Shown here piece by piece: positions 44,547-54,166 of a stretch of DNA of 64,000 nt. Numbering within the stretch: the first letter of the stretch is position 1; each line of letters opens with the position of its first letter. Source of the DNA: Opitutus sp. (lineage in GTDB: Bacteria; Verrucomicrobiota; Verrucomicrobiia; Opitutales; Opitutaceae); NCBI GenBank assembly GCA_024998815.1, contig JACEUQ010000002.1, positions 61,001-125,000 on the forward strand, read 5' to 3'. The notes under the pieces were generated by a model. That model was not told the DNA's origin. It saw only the letters and a program-made list of their open reading frames with translations, and searched no databases. Position numbers and translations under genes: made by a program.

Positions 44547-45644
44547 ATGAACGCCCCCACCCGCCGGATTGTCTTCGCCCTTGCCGCTCTTGTCAGTGCC
44601 CTCCTCTCCGGCTGCTATCGCTCGGCCTCCTCCCGCACCGCCAACACCTCCGACGAGGCCGGAGCGCCCCTCGCCGTCCGCGTGGCCCAAGTGCAGTCGG
44701 TTAACCTCCCCCGCACCCAGCCGGTCGCCGGCACACTCCGTCCGCTCGATCACGCCGTCCTCGCCACCAAGATCATGGGCACGGTCACCCGCGCCGATTT
44801 CACCGTCGGCCAGTCCGTCGCCGCCGGGGAGACCCTCGTCACGTTGTCCGCCGACGAAATCACCGCCCGTCTCGCCCAGGCCCAGTCCGGGCTCGATGCG
44901 ATCCTGCGCGAACAGGCCCGCGAAACCACCCTGCGCGACCAGGGCGTCTCGCCCGCCGACACCGTGCTCACCCTCGCCGACCGCCGCCGCAGCGCCGAAG
45001 CCGCCGTGCGCGAGGCCCAGAGTCTGCAAAATTACACCCGCGTGACCGCGCCCTTTGCCGGCGTGATCACCCGCAAACTCATCCAACTCGGCGACCTCGC
45101 CCTGCCCGGAACCCCGCTGCTGGAAATCGAGGGCACCACCGACCTGCGCGCCGAAGTCGACGTGCCCGCCTCCCTCCCACTCCCGCCCCTCGGCACCGAG
45201 CTGCGCGTGGTGTTCACCACCGGCGAAACCACCGGCACGCTCACGGAAATCTCACCCGCCGCCGATCCGCTGACCCGCACCCGCCACGCCAAAATCACCC
45301 TGCCCGCAACCGCAGCTTCAGCAGCCGCAGCCAACTCGGCCAACGCCAGCACGCCCGACGCAAAGCCCGCCGCCCGCTCGGGCGACTTCGTCCGCGTGCT
45401 CTGGCCCGCCGGTGAATCCGCCGCCGCCCTCACGGTGCCCGCCGAGGCGGTCAGCCCGTTTGGGCAAATGGAGCGCGTCTTCGTCCGCACCGAGGGCCGC
45501 GCCCAACTCCGGCTGATCAAAACCGCCGGTGCCGCCGCGACCGGCCGACTGCTCGTCAGCGCCGGTCTGGAGGCCAACGAAACCGTCATTCTCGCCCCGC
45601 CCGCCTCGTTGCGCGACGGCCAGCCAGTGGAGGCCCAGCCGTGA
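44547..45644 (+). CDS. RND efflux periplasmic adaptor (lipoprotein)
   Basis: A 365-residue membrane fusion protein. The signal ends with lipobox ALLSGC, so the mature protein is lipid-anchored. The barrel-sandwich halves are TKIMGTVTRADFTVGQSVAAGETLVTLSADE and YTRVTAPFAGVITRKLIQLGDLALPGTPLLEIE, separated by a short coiled coil. An Ala-rich insertion (about 245-285) interrupts the beta-barrel domain. I start at the ATG at 44547. Its stop overlaps the pump start by four bases (GTGA), so the two are coupled. It should bridge the pump to an outer-membrane channel encoded elsewhere. Confidence 0.92.
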   Translation: MNAPTRRIVFALAALVSALLSGCYRSASSRTANTSDEAGAPLAVRVAQVQSVNLPRTQPVAGTLRPLDHAVLATKIMGTVTRADFTVGQSVAAGETLVTLSADEITARLAQAQSGLDAILREQARETTLRDQGVSPADTVLTLADRRRSAEAAVREAQSLQNYTRVTAPFAGVITRKLIQLGDLALPGTPLLEIEGTTDLRAEVDVPASLPLPPLGTELRVVFTTGETTGTLTEISPAADPLTRTRHAKITLPATAASAAAANSANASTPDAKPAARSGDFVRVLWPAGESAAALTVPAEAVSPFGQMERVFVRTEGRAQLRLIKTAGAAATGRLLVSAGLEANETVILAPPASLRDGQPVEAQP

Positions 45645-48600
45645 GCGAAACACCCATTCCCTCGCCCGCGCCAACGCCCTCGCCCGCGTCCTCGCCGGAA
45701 CCGCGTTTCGGTTTAGCCGGACGCCTGGCCGCCTTGGCGGTGAGTTCCAAACTCACCCCCATCGCCGTCATCGCGTCGATGTTACTCGGCCTGTTTGCCG
45801 TGCTCCAACTCCCGCGCGAAGAGGAGCCGCAGATCAAAGTCCCGATGGTGGACGTGCTGGTGGCCATGCCCGGCGCCACGCCCACCGAGACGGAAAACCG
45901 CGTCACCCGCCCGCTGGAAAAACTCCTCTGGGAGATCCCCGGGGTCGAATACCTCTACTGCACCACCTCGCCCGGCCAGGCGATGGTCGTGGTGCGTTTC
46001 GTCGTCGGCACCGACATCGAAGCCGCCCTGGTGCGCCTCAACCAGAAACTCCAGACCAACGCCGACCGCATCCCCACCGGCGTGTCCGCCCCGCTCGTCA
46101 AACCGCGCACCATCGACGACGTGCCGATCCTCGCGCTGACCCTGCACAGCCGCACCCACGATCACCTCACCCTGCGCCGTCTGGCGTTGCAGGTGGAGGA
46201 AGCCGTCAAAGCCGTGCCCGAGGTCGCCGAGACCACCCTGATCGGCGGCGCGCGCCGCGCCCTGCGCATCGAACTCGACCCCGCCGCGTTGTCGGCGCGC
46301 GGACTCACCGTCACCGAAATCGCCCCCGCGCTGCAGGCGGCCAACCGAATCCAGCCCGCCGGCTCGCGTCCCTTTGTTAACCGCGAGGTTTTGCTGGAAA
46401 CCGGCACCTTTTTGCACGACGCGACCGACGCCGGCGCGGTGGTGCTGGGCGTGTTTTTGGGCAAACCGGTTTATCTGCGCGACGTGGCCACTATCCGCGA
46501 CACCGCCGCCGAGCCGACCGACACCGTGCTGTTCGGTTCGCGCGACCGCGACGTCGAGGCGGCCGTCACCCTGAGTCTGGCCAAGCGCCCCGGAGCCAAC
46601 GCCATCGCCGTGGTTGAGCGCGTGCTGGCCCAGGTCGAAAAACTGCGCGGCACGCTCCTGCCCGCCGACGTCGAAATCGCCATCACCCGCGACTACGGCC
46701 ACACCGCCGCCGAGAAGAGCAACGAGCTACTCCTGCACATGGGCATCGCCGTCTTTGGGGTGGCCGTGCTCATCCTGCTTTTTCTCGGCTGGCGCGAATC
46801 GCTGGTCGTGTTGTTAGCCATCCCAGCGACGCTGGCGCTGACCCTCCTGGTGTTTTACCTCTACGGCTGCACGCTGAACCGGATCACGCTCTTCGCGCTG
46901 ATCTTCTCGATCGGCATTTTGGTCGATGACGCGATCGTGGTGGTGGAAAACATCGTCCGTCACCAACGCCTGCCGGGTGCGGAGAAAAAGACCCTCGGCC
47001 GCGTCGCCCTAGAAGCGGTAGACGAAGTGGGCAACCCCACGATTTTGGCGACCTGGGCGGTGATTGCGGCAATTCTGCCGATGGCGTTCGTCGGCGGGTT
47101 GATGGGCCCCTACATGCGTCCAATCCCGATCGGATCGACCGCCGCGATGCTCTTTTCCCTGGTGATCGCCTTCACCATCACGCCCTGGGCCGCAGTCCGC
47201 GTCCTGCGCCGCCGGACGCAGCCCCAAAAAAAGTGTCACCTATTAGGTGACACTTCTGCCTCACCATCCCCCTGCGTCACCTCGCCGCCCTCCCCTGAAG
47301 CATCCCCGCAGGCGAATTCGCCGTGTCACCTATTAGGTGACACTTCCGCCTCACCATCCCCCTGCGTCACCTCGCCATCCCCCCCTGATGCAGCGCCGAC
47401 GGCGCAGGCACAGTGTCACCTATTAGGTGACACTTCTGCCACTGCTTACTCCGCTAAAAACCGCCCGCTTTCTTTGCAAACGGCCCTACCCCAACCGGTG
47501 AAGTGTCACCTAATAGGTGACACTTTTGATTCCGGTACCATCGCCGGGGCCAGGGTCGGCACAGGGGCATGCGCGAGTGCTGGCGCGGGGGCGCAGCCGG
47601 CGAGCCTTGCGCCCCACGATCCCGACCACGCGCCGTCGGACTGGTTTACCCGACTTTACCACCGGATCATGGAGCCGCTCCTCGCCCACGCCAAATGGCG
47701 TTGGGCCTTCCTCGGCGGCATCGTCGCCCTCCTGCTCGGCTCCGTCGCCTTCGTGCTCACCGGTGCCGTCACCATTAAAATGCTCCCCTTCGACAACAAG
47801 TCGGAGTTCCAAATCATCCTCAACACACCCGAGGGCACCACCCTCGAACAGACCACCCGCATTGCCCTGGAAATGGCCGCGGCCGTCCGCACCCAGCCCG
47901 AGGTGCGCGATTACCAAATCTACGCCGGCACCGCCTCACCGTTTAACTTCAACGGTCTGGTCCGCCACTACTTCATGCGGCGCGGCGCCAACGTCGCCGA
48001 CATCCAGGTCAACCTGGTGCCCAAGGGCGACCGCGCCGACCAGAGCCACGCCATCGCCAAACGCACCCGCGCTCTGGTCGCGCCCATCGCGGCGCGTTAC
48101 GGTGCCGCCGTGGCCGTCGCCGAGGTGCCGCCCGGCCCGCCCGTGCTCCAGTCTCTCGTCGCTGAAATCTACGGCCCCGACGAAACCCAGCGCCTCGCCC
48201 TCGCCCGCGAGGTGCGTGGCTTGTTGGAGAAAACCAAGGGCGTGGTGGACATCGACTGGTATGTGGAGGCCGACCAGCCGAAAACCCGCTTCGTCGTTGA
48301 CCAAGAAAAGGCCGCCTTCCACGGCATCACGGAAGCCGATATCGCTAGGACCGTCGCGTTCGGCGCGCAGGGACAGACGATCGACTTGCTCCACCTGCCC
48401 GCCGAACGCGAAGACGTGCCGGTCATCCTGGAAATCGCCCCGGCCGACCGCGCCGATCCGAGCGCGCTGCTGGCCCTCGGTGTGCGCTCGAGCTCGCGGC
48501 AGACCGCCCCGGCCATCGCGTTGTCCGAACTCGTTACCCTGAAAACCGAGACCGGCCCGCGCTCGCTTTACCGCAAAAACCTCAAACCCGTCACCTACGT

Positions 48601-49306
48601 CACCGCCGACGTGGCCGGCGCGGTGGAAAGCCCCGCCTACGCCCTGATCCCGCTGCATTTTGAGTTAATGAAACTCGACGCCCGCCGCTTCGGCGGCAGC
48701 GAGGCGGATTTGCCCATTTACCACCTCAACGTCCCCACCGACGACCTTGGGCCGGCGCTGAAATGGGACGGCGAGTGGCACATCACGTTGGAGGTGTTTC
48801 GCGACCTCGGGTTGGCCTTCGCCGTGGTGCTGGTACTCATCGCCATGCTAATGGTCGGCTGGTTCAAGAGCTACGTGACGCCGCTGGTGGTGATGGCGGC
48901 GATTCCGTTTTCGCTGATCGGCATCCTGCCCGCGCACTGGGCTCTGGGGGCGTTTTTCACCGCCACCTCGATGATCGGATTCATGGCCGGCGCCGGGATC
49001 GTGGTGCGAAACTCCATCATTCTGGTGGATTTCATCGAACTGCGCCGCTCGCACGGACTGCCGCTGCGCGAGGCGGTGGTCGAAGCCGGCGCGGTGCGCT
49101 TCCGGCCGATGCTGCTCACGGCGCTGGCGGTAATCGTCGGGGCGAGCGTGATTTTGGCCGACCCGATTTTTCAAGGCCTGGCGATCAGCCTGATGTTTGG
49201 CGAAATCGCCTCGTTACTCATCAGCCGGATGGCGGTCCCTGTGCTCTACTACATGGCTAACCAACGCAGTTTAGCCGCAAAAGAACGCAAGGAACGCAAA
49301 GAATAG
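45641..49306 (+). CDS. RND-type efflux pump (AcrB/HAE1-like) with palindrome-encoded linker
   Basis: A 1221-residue proton-driven pump, longer than the usual ~1030. TM1 follows [26 protein letters not shown]; the proton-relay aspartates are in [16 protein letters not shown] (TM4); the second half repeats the layout and has [20 protein letters not shown]. The extra length lies mainly in the cytoplasmic linker between the halves. There residues about 531-628 come from four in-frame palindromes 90 bases apart ([19 protein letters not shown] and relatives). The final dozen residues ([12 protein letters not shown]) are encoded by another repeat family. It starts with GTG, overlapping the adaptor gene. 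The substrate is unknown. Confidence 0.93.
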   Translation: MSETPIPSPAPTPSPASSPEPRFGLAGRLAALAVSSKLTPIAVIASMLLGLFAVLQLPREEEPQIKVPMVDVLVAMPGATPTETENRVTRPLEKLLWEIPGVEYLYCTTSPGQAMVVVRFVVGTDIEAALVRLNQKLQTNADRIPTGVSAPLVKPRTIDDVPILALTLHSRTHDHLTLRRLALQVEEAVKAVPEVAETTLIGGARRALRIELDPAALSARGLTVTEIAPALQAANRIQPAGSRPFVNREVLLETGTFLHDATDAGAVVLGVFLGKPVYLRDVATIRDTAAEPTDTVLFGSRDRDVEAAVTLSLAKRPGANAIAVVERVLAQVEKLRGTLLPADVEIAITRDYGHTAAEKSNELLLHMGIAVFGVAVLILLFLGWRESLVVLLAIPATLALTLLVFYLYGCTLNRITLFALIFSIGILVDDAIVVVENIVRHQRLPGAEKKTLGRVALEAVDEVGNPTILATWAVIAAILPMAFVGGLMGPYMRPIPIGSTAAMLFSLVIAFTITPWAAVRVLRRRTQPQKKCHLLGDTSASPSPCVTSPPSPEASPQANSPCHLLGDTSASPSPCVTSPSPPDAAPTAQAQCHLLGDTSATAYSAKNRPLSLQTALPQPVKCHLIGDTFDSGTIAGARVGTGACASAGAGAQPASLAPHDPDHAPSDWFTRLYHRIMEPLLAHAKWRWAFLGGIVALLLGSVAFVLTGAVTIKMLPFDNKSEFQIILNTPEGTTLEQTTRIALEMAAAVRTQPEVRDYQIYAGTASPFNFNGLVRHYFMRRGANVADIQVNLVPKGDRADQSHAIAKRTRALVAPIAARYGAAVAVAEVPPGPPVLQSLVAEIYGPDETQRLALAREVRGLLEKTKGVVDIDWYVEADQPKTRFVVDQEKAAFHGITEADIARTVAFGAQGQTIDLLHLPAEREDVPVILEIAPADRADPSALLALGVRSSSRQTAPAIALSELVTLKTETGPRSLYRKNLKPVTYVTADVAGAVESPAYALIPLHFELMKLDARRFGGSEADLPIYHLNVPTDDLGPALKWDGEWHITLEVFRDLGLAFAVVLVLIAMLMVGWFKSYVTPLVVMAAIPFSLIGILPAHWALGAFFTATSMIGFMAGAGIVVRNSIILVDFIELRRSHGLPLREAVVEAGAVRFRPMLLTALAVIVGASVILADPIFQGLAISLMFGEIASLLISRMAVPVLYYMANQRSLAAKERKERKE
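47231..47525. repeat. four 25-base palindromes at exact 90-base spacing, inside the RND pump gene
   Basis: Copies begin at 47231, 47321, 47411 and 47501. Each has 12-base arms AAGTGTCACCTA / TAGGTGACACTT around one central base; the outermost bases vary in copies 2 and 3, and copy 4 has the opposite central base. The 65-base spacers 1 and 2 share their first 31 bases almost exactly. Spacer 3 is unrelated in sequence but equal in length. All units keep the reading frame. Confidence 0.92.
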
Positions 49307-49350
49307 GACCTGTATTGCTATGCGTTCTCTGCGTTCTTTCGCGGCTAAAA
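49269..49350. repeat. TTTAGCCGCAAAAGAACGC inverted repeat overlapping the end of the RND gene
   Basis: The arms TTTAGCCGCAAAAGAACGC and GCGTTCTTTCGCGGCTAAA lie about 44 bases apart. The left arm encodes the last residues and the stop of the RND pump. Same family as 26387-26466. Confidence 0.78.
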
Positions 49351-49474
49351 GGATCGAAGTATTCGGTTGATTTTACAGGGACGTCAGATCCGAAAACTCC
49401 AATTTTACTGCCTACTAGCCAACTCCTTCCGTCCTTGTCTCCTCCCACACTCACACCGCCCTCCCTTTCCTCCC

Positions 49475-49708
49475 ATGAAAACCAACATTGGTTCTGTTGA
49501 TCGCATTATTCGCCTCGTTATCGGCTTCGCGCTACTGGGCGTCGGCCTCGTGCTCCAATCCTGGTGGGGCCTCGTCGGCCTGATTCCAATCCTGACCGCC
49601 GTGGTGCGGATTTGTCCCGCCTACATTCCCTTCGGAATCAAAACCGGCTCCTGCTCTTGCTCGTGCTCCAGCTCGGGCGAAAAACCCTGCGAGACGCCCA
49701 AAAAGTAA
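49475..49708 (+). CDS. DUF2892 membrane protein with Cys-rich tail
   Basis: A 77-residue protein beginning MKTNIGSVDRIIRLVIGFAL, the standard DUF2892 opening. Two helices (LVIGFALLGVGLVLQSWWGL and LVGLIPILTAVVRICPAYIPFGI) follow. The tail is unusual: CSCSCSSS then GEKPCETPKK, four closely spaced cysteines exposed after helix two. These could bind metal or carry sulfane sulfur. The true start is the ATG at 49475; the frame upstream is repeat sequence. It lies between the RND pump and the rhodanese. Confidence 0.85.
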   Translation: MKTNIGSVDRIIRLVIGFALLGVGLVLQSWWGLVGLIPILTAVVRICPAYIPFGIKTGSCSCSCSSSGEKPCETPKK

Positions 49709-49756
49709 TCACCACGCCCCTGCTTCATCCGCCACTCCCGGTACTCACCCCGTTCA

Positions 49757-49909
49757 AGTTAACACCCATTCGCGTTCACGATGGGCATCGCAAAATCGAT
49801 TCCTAGCGTGTGGACACATTCGAACAGCACACCCCTGCGCTCACGCGCAAGGCCACGCGGAGCGGGGATTACGAATCGTGCATCCTTGAGCGTGCGCCCA
49901 AGGATGCAC
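49757..49909. repeat. MITE-end-like segment and palindrome between DUF2892 and rhodanese genes
   Basis: GTTAACACCCATTCGCGTTC at about 49757 resembles the left end of the MITE-like elements. At 49837-49860 a CTCACGCGCAAGGCCAC segment matches the family at 44398. At 49878-49909 the arms GTGCATCCTTG / CAAGGATGCAC form a hairpin. No gene is present in 49709-49951. Confidence 0.5.
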
Positions 49910-49951
49910 GTAAGTCTCAACTTAAAAGCCAATTAGCATAGCGCCATTCCC

Positions 49952-50344
49952 ATGAAAACATTCCTACTCATCGCCCTCGTCATCGTTGTGTTCTTCTTCG
50001 TCCAGCGTGCTCTGGTTGGGCCGATCCTTACGCCCGAGGAGGCCGCCCGCCGGGTCGCCGCCGGCACCGCGGTGTTGATCGATGTGCGCGAACCGGCCGA
50101 GTGGCGCGACGGCGTGGTCAAAGGCGCGCTTCTGCTACCGCTCAGCGACCTGCAGGGCGACCGCCTTCAGTGGAAACCGGTGCTGGCGGCCAACGCCGAC
50201 AAAGAGCTGATCCTGTATTGCCGTTCGGGTAACCGCTCCGGCATCGCCGTCCGTCTGCTCGCCGGCGAGAAGTTCAAGACCGCCAACGCCGGCGGTTTCT
50301 CGGCCTGGAAAGCCGCCGGCCAACCCGTGGTTATCCCAAAATAA
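49952..50344 (+). CDS. membrane-anchored rhodanese-like sulfurtransferase
   Basis: A 130-residue protein. Residues 4-17 form a hydrophobic anchor (FLLIALVIVVFFFV), then comes a single rhodanese domain: AVLIDVREPAEWRDGVVKGALLLPLSDL and the active loop LYCRSGNRSG with Cys90. It probably moves sulfane sulfur at the membrane, on the periplasmic side. Together with the two DUF2892 genes and the divergent ArsR regulator it suggests a role in sulfide or persulfide detoxification. The acceptor is unknown. Confidence 0.9.
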   Translation: MKTFLLIALVIVVFFFVQRALVGPILTPEEAARRVAAGTAVLIDVREPAEWRDGVVKGALLLPLSDLQGDRLQWKPVLAANADKELILYCRSGNRSGIAVRLLAGEKFKTANAGGFSAWKAAGQPVVIPK

Positions 50345-50464
50345 AACCTCAGGGCCTTGGCATAAAAACGCCGATAACGCCGCTCCGTGCGTTGGCCCAA
50401 AAACCGGTCGGTGCTGAGTGCGGGATTGCGATCGCGTCCGTCCTCGGCTCATTTTTCGCCCACG

Positions 50465-51325
50465 ATGAAAACAGCTCGGTTAATGGGATATGCGTTCGCT
50501 GCGGTGGCTGCGTTGGGGCTTTTGACGGGTTGCACCACGGTCAAAGAGACCGGGCGCTCCCAGCTCATGCTGGTTTCGCCCAGCGATGAGGCGAAGATGG
50601 GACTCTCCGCCTTCGCCCAGATTAAGAAGTCGGAGAAAATCTCCACGGACCCGGTTCTCAACGCCCGGATTCAAACCATCGGCAAGCGTATCGCCGGTTC
50701 CGTTGGTCGCGAAATCCCCAACGCGCAGTGGGAGTTCGTGGTGTTTGATTCGCCCGCGGTGAACGCCTTCGCGCTGCCCGGGGGCAAGGTGGGCGTTTAC
50801 ACCGGTCTCATTAAACTGTCCGCCAGCGACGACGAGATCGCCATCGTCATGGGCCACGAAATCGCCCACGTGACCTCGCGCCACGGCGCTGAGCGCACCT
50901 CGCAGAACTATGCCTTCATCGGCGTAGGCCTGGCCGCCGCCGTCGCGATGGAAACTCAACACGTTGACCCGGCCAAACGTAACCTCGCGCTGGCCGCCTA
51001 CGGTTTGGGCGCCACAGTCGGTTATATGCTGCCCTATTCCCGGCTGCATGAGAACGAAGCCGATAGCGTGGGCCTGCGCTTCGCCGCGGGTGCCGGCTAC
51101 GATCCGCGCGCGGGGGCGACCTTCTGGCGCAAGATGGCGGCGCAGGGCGGCGCCAAACCGCCCGAGTTTTTGTCGACGCATCCCTCGGATTCGACCCGCA
51201 TTGCCAACCTCCAAGCGCTCGCGCCCCAATACGTGCCGCTTTACCAGCAGAGCAAGGCGCGGTTTCAGGCGGCCAACCAGGCCTCCGAGCAGGCGGAAAT
51301 GAATTCGTTTATGAAGGGTAAGTAG
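50465..51325 (+). CDS. M48-family zinc metallopeptidase, lipoprotein
   Basis: A 286-residue periplasmic protease of the LoiP/BepA-like M48 family. The signal ends in lipobox LLTGC (Cys23). The active site is HEIAH (131-135) with the third ligand in LHENEADSVGLRFA. NAFALPGGKVGVYTGLI is the family substrate-strand motif. I start at the ATG at 50465. Relatives degrade or assemble outer-membrane proteins. It precedes the dipeptidase gene by about 70 bases. Confidence 0.93.
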   Translation: MKTARLMGYAFAAVAALGLLTGCTTVKETGRSQLMLVSPSDEAKMGLSAFAQIKKSEKISTDPVLNARIQTIGKRIAGSVGREIPNAQWEFVVFDSPAVNAFALPGGKVGVYTGLIKLSASDDEIAIVMGHEIAHVTSRHGAERTSQNYAFIGVGLAAAVAMETQHVDPAKRNLALAAYGLGATVGYMLPYSRLHENEADSVGLRFAAGAGYDPRAGATFWRKMAAQGGAKPPEFLSTHPSDSTRIANLQALAPQYVPLYQQSKARFQAANQASEQAEMNSFMKGK

Positions 51326-51396
51326 CCCCGGGAAGCCGGCGTTTTTTGGCGAAAACAAGTCTGGCCCACGTTCGGGCCAGTGTTCACGTTCGCGGC

Positions 51397-52770
51397 ATGT
51401 TTGACCCTGTTGAAAAGCTGAAGGAATTCATCCGCCACCCCAGTGTTTCCGCCGATCCGGCGTTTAAGGCCGGCATGCAAGGGGCGCTCGATTTCGCCAC
51501 CGGCCTGCTCGCCTCCATCGGCTTCGAGGTCGAGGTGGTGAAAACCGCTTTGCACCCGATCATCCTGGCCACGCGTGGCACCAATCTGGACTGGCCGCAT
51601 GTCATCATCTATGGCCATTACGACGTGCAGCCGGCCGATCCGCTGCACCTATGGCAATCGGCCGCCTTTGAGCCGGAAATCCGCGGCAACCGCCTCTACG
51701 GCCGCGGTGCAGCGGACAACAAGGGCCCACTGATGGTCCACATCGCCGCAGTGGGGCGGTTGCTGGAGCGCCGCCCCGACTTGCCGCTGCGCATCACCTT
51801 CATGATCGAGGGCGAGGAGGAGATGGGCAGCCCGAGTTTCCCCAAGTTTCTCGAAGTCTACGGCGAGCGCCTCAAGCAGGCGGATCTGGTTTATCTTTCG
51901 GATACGCTGCTGCCGAGCGAGGACCAGGTGGTGATCACCTGCGGACTGCGCGGGCTGGTGTTGTGCGACGTGGTCGTGACCGGGCCGAAGGGCGATTTGC
52001 ACTCAGGGCTGCACGGCGGAGTGTTGCGCAACCCGATCCAGGCGGTCGCCGAACTGTGCGCCTCGCTGCACAACCCGGACGGCAGTGTGAACATCGAGGG
52101 GTTTTACGACGACGTCATGCCCGTGGAGCCGTGGGAAAAGGAGCAGATTAAAAAGCTCGGCGGCGACTCCGAGGCGTACCGGAAGTTTTTGGGGATTCCG
52201 GCGTTTTACACGGCCAAGGGCGCAACCCCCTTTGAGGCAACCCGCGTGCTGCCCACGCTGGAATTTAACGGAATCGGCGGCGGTTATCAGGGCGAAGGCA
52301 CCAAAACGGTTATCCCTAGCAAGGCCTTCGTGAAAATCAGCTGCCGACTGGTGGCCAACCAGAATCCCGCGGTGATCCGCGACCTGCTGTATAAAACCAT
52401 TCGCGAGCGCATGCCCAGCGACGTGACCTTTGAGATCGTCGACCAACACCAGGGCATGCCCTACGTCGTCGTTCCGCCGGATCGCTCCAACACCCCGGCC
52501 GGCCAATCGCCCGTGCTGGCCGACGCCTTCCGCGCCGCCGACAGGGCCATCGCCGACGTTTTCGGCAAACCGCCGCTGTACCTGCGCGAGGGCGGCAGCG
52601 TGCCGATCATCGCCGACATCAAGCGTATGACCGGACTGGATTCAGTGATGATCGGGTTGTTCCTGCCGGAGGATAACCTGCACGCGCCCAACGAGAGTTT
52701 TAACCTCGATGTCATGGCCAAGGGCATGCGCACCTCGGAGCGCATTCTTGAGGCGATCGCCGACCGTTGA
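51397..52770 (+). CDS. M20 family metallopeptidase (dipeptidase)
   Basis: A 457-residue M20A dipeptidase of the CNDP/carnosinase-like type. The first metal motif is VIIYGHYDVQPADP; YGRGAADNKGPLMV supplies the bridging Asp; the catalytic pair is EGEEEMGS. The lid domain with DLHSGLHGG sits in the middle, and the last metal His is near LFLPEDNLHAPNE. It starts at the ATG at 51397; the TTG 51 bases earlier gives no homology. No signal peptide is seen, so it is cytoplasmic. It hydrolyses dipeptides of undetermined kind. Confidence 0.93.
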   Translation: MFDPVEKLKEFIRHPSVSADPAFKAGMQGALDFATGLLASIGFEVEVVKTALHPIILATRGTNLDWPHVIIYGHYDVQPADPLHLWQSAAFEPEIRGNRLYGRGAADNKGPLMVHIAAVGRLLERRPDLPLRITFMIEGEEEMGSPSFPKFLEVYGERLKQADLVYLSDTLLPSEDQVVITCGLRGLVLCDVVVTGPKGDLHSGLHGGVLRNPIQAVAELCASLHNPDGSVNIEGFYDDVMPVEPWEKEQIKKLGGDSEAYRKFLGIPAFYTAKGATPFEATRVLPTLEFNGIGGGYQGEGTKTVIPSKAFVKISCRLVANQNPAVIRDLLYKTIRERMPSDVTFEIVDQHQGMPYVVVPPDRSNTPAGQSPVLADAFRAADRAIADVFGKPPLYLREGGSVPIIADIKRMTGLDSVMIGLFLPEDNLHAPNESFNLDVMAKGMRTSERILEAIADR

Positions 52771-52800
52771 GGCCGCGTCGGAGAAAAGGGGACGGAAAAA

Positions 52801-52869
52801 GTAGCGCAGACTTCCAGTCTGCTCCGGGCGACTGGGAACGCGCCTAAGCAGACTGGAAGTCTGCGCTAC
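52801..52869. repeat. GCAGACTTCCAG palindromic repeat, copy 3
   Basis: Arms identical to those of copy 2 (GTAGCGCAGACTTCCAGTCT and its complement), with an unrelated 23-base loop. It lies between convergent genes, suggesting that a bidirectional transcript end is tolerated or used there. Confidence 0.8.
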
Positions 52870-52941
52870 TTTTCGGAGCCGATTTGCGCGAGGCCTGGCC
52901 TCGGAGGCTGCCGGGGCGCAACGGAGTTACGCCCAACGGAC

Positions 52942-53961
52942 TTACTTTTTCTTCGGGCCGAAGTTGAATTTCACCATCGGCTCATCGGCGGAGGCCGGCG
53001 CACCCGGGGTTCCCTCAGCAGCGCTCGCGCTGACGGGCGAGACGGGGGCAGCCCACGGCGCACCGACAAACGCCGGAGAACCGGCGGGCAAGGCCGCAAA
53101 GCTGCTGGAGATCAGTTCGATGGCTTTGCGGTCACGACTGGCACCGAGGTCGATTTTTCCCTCGGGGCCGAAAGATCCCATGATGACCACGATCACGCGG
53201 CGGTTGTTGCGCAGCGCGGTGGCACTCAGGCAATAACCGGCGCTGGCGGTGTAGCCGGTCTTGAGCCCGTCCACGCCGTCCACCTTCCCCATGAGCTTGT
53301 TGTGGTTGATCATGTGCTGGGGGCCCTTGGCACGCAGCGGACCGAAATCACGCGTTTTGGCCGAGGTGTACTTAAGGACGTCCGTCTTAAGAACGAGGTG
53401 GCGGCAGAGAATCGCGAAGTCACGCGGGGTGGTCAGGTCGCCTTCCATTATCTTGCGGCTGGAAGGCGGCAGGCCGTGGGGCGAACGGAAGGTGGTGCGG
53501 GTCATGCCGAGCTCCTTGGCCTTGGCGTTCATGAGTTCAACAAAGGCCTCCACGGAACCAGCCGCGGTGCGAGCGAGGGCATAGGAGCAGTCGTTGGCCG
53601 ACTGAATCATCATCGCATAAACCATCTCTTCGACCGTGAACGACTCGGACGGATCGAGGTACACCTGGGTGCCGCCGATTTTGGAATCCGCCGCCGTCAC
53701 CTGAATCTGGGTACCGAGGGTGAGGGCGCCGCTCTGGAGTTTATCGTGGAGCACGGCGTAGGTCATGAGCTTGGTCATGCTGGCGGGCGGGGTAACGACG
53801 TCGGCGTTCTCCTGCACCAGGGTTTGGCCGGTCATCGCGTCGATGCCGATGTAGCCTTTCCATTGGCCGGTTTTGGCGGGGGCCGCAGAGACAAACGGCG
53901 CGAAGGCGAAACTGAGGGTGGCGAGGACGGCCGCAAAGCGGCGGAAATACGCAGGTGACAT
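52942..53961 (-). CDS. D-alanyl-D-alanine carboxypeptidase (S11, PBP5-like)
   Basis: A 339-residue penicillin-binding protein trimming peptidoglycan pentapeptides. A signal peptide (FAAVLATLSFAFAPFVSA) is followed by the serine motif SMTK (Ser61, Lys64), SAN (121-123) and KTG (234-236). The C terminus is a Pro/Ala-rich tail without the amphipathic membrane anchor of PBP5, so the enzyme may be soluble in the periplasm. I start at the ATG at 53961. It has no operon partner. Confidence 0.94.
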   Translation of the reverse strand: MSPAYFRRFAAVLATLSFAFAPFVSAAPAKTGQWKGYIGIDAMTGQTLVQENADVVTPPASMTKLMTYAVLHDKLQSGALTLGTQIQVTAADSKIGGTQVYLDPSESFTVEEMVYAMMIQSANDCSYALARTAAGSVEAFVELMNAKAKELGMTRTTFRSPHGLPPSSRKIMEGDLTTPRDFAILCRHLVLKTDVLKYTSAKTRDFGPLRAKGPQHMINHNKLMGKVDGVDGLKTGYTASAGYCLSATALRNNRRVIVVIMGSFGPEGKIDLGASRDRKAIELISSSFAALPAGSPAFVGAPWAAPVSPVSASAAEGTPGAPASADEPMVKFNFGPKKK

Positions 53962-54166
53962 GAAGCGAAAAGGAGGGGGATTTTCCCCCACGCGGCGAGC
54001 TTGAACAGCGGCCGGAGCGTGAATGCGGCGGTTTTTCGGGGGAGGCCGGGCGTGGACGGGTTCTAATCGAGTGGATTAGCGATCGATCATTGCGCGGTGG
54101 GTGGGTTGCGCGGGCTGGACAGGCCTTGGGGCCAGCCGTTGAGGTCGATGCCCCTTCCTTACAACC

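Noticed and set aside
47231..47525. CRISPR array
   Set aside because: The repeats lie in frame inside a transporter gene, two spacers are related to each other, there are only four units, spacers are 65 bases and no cas gene is near.
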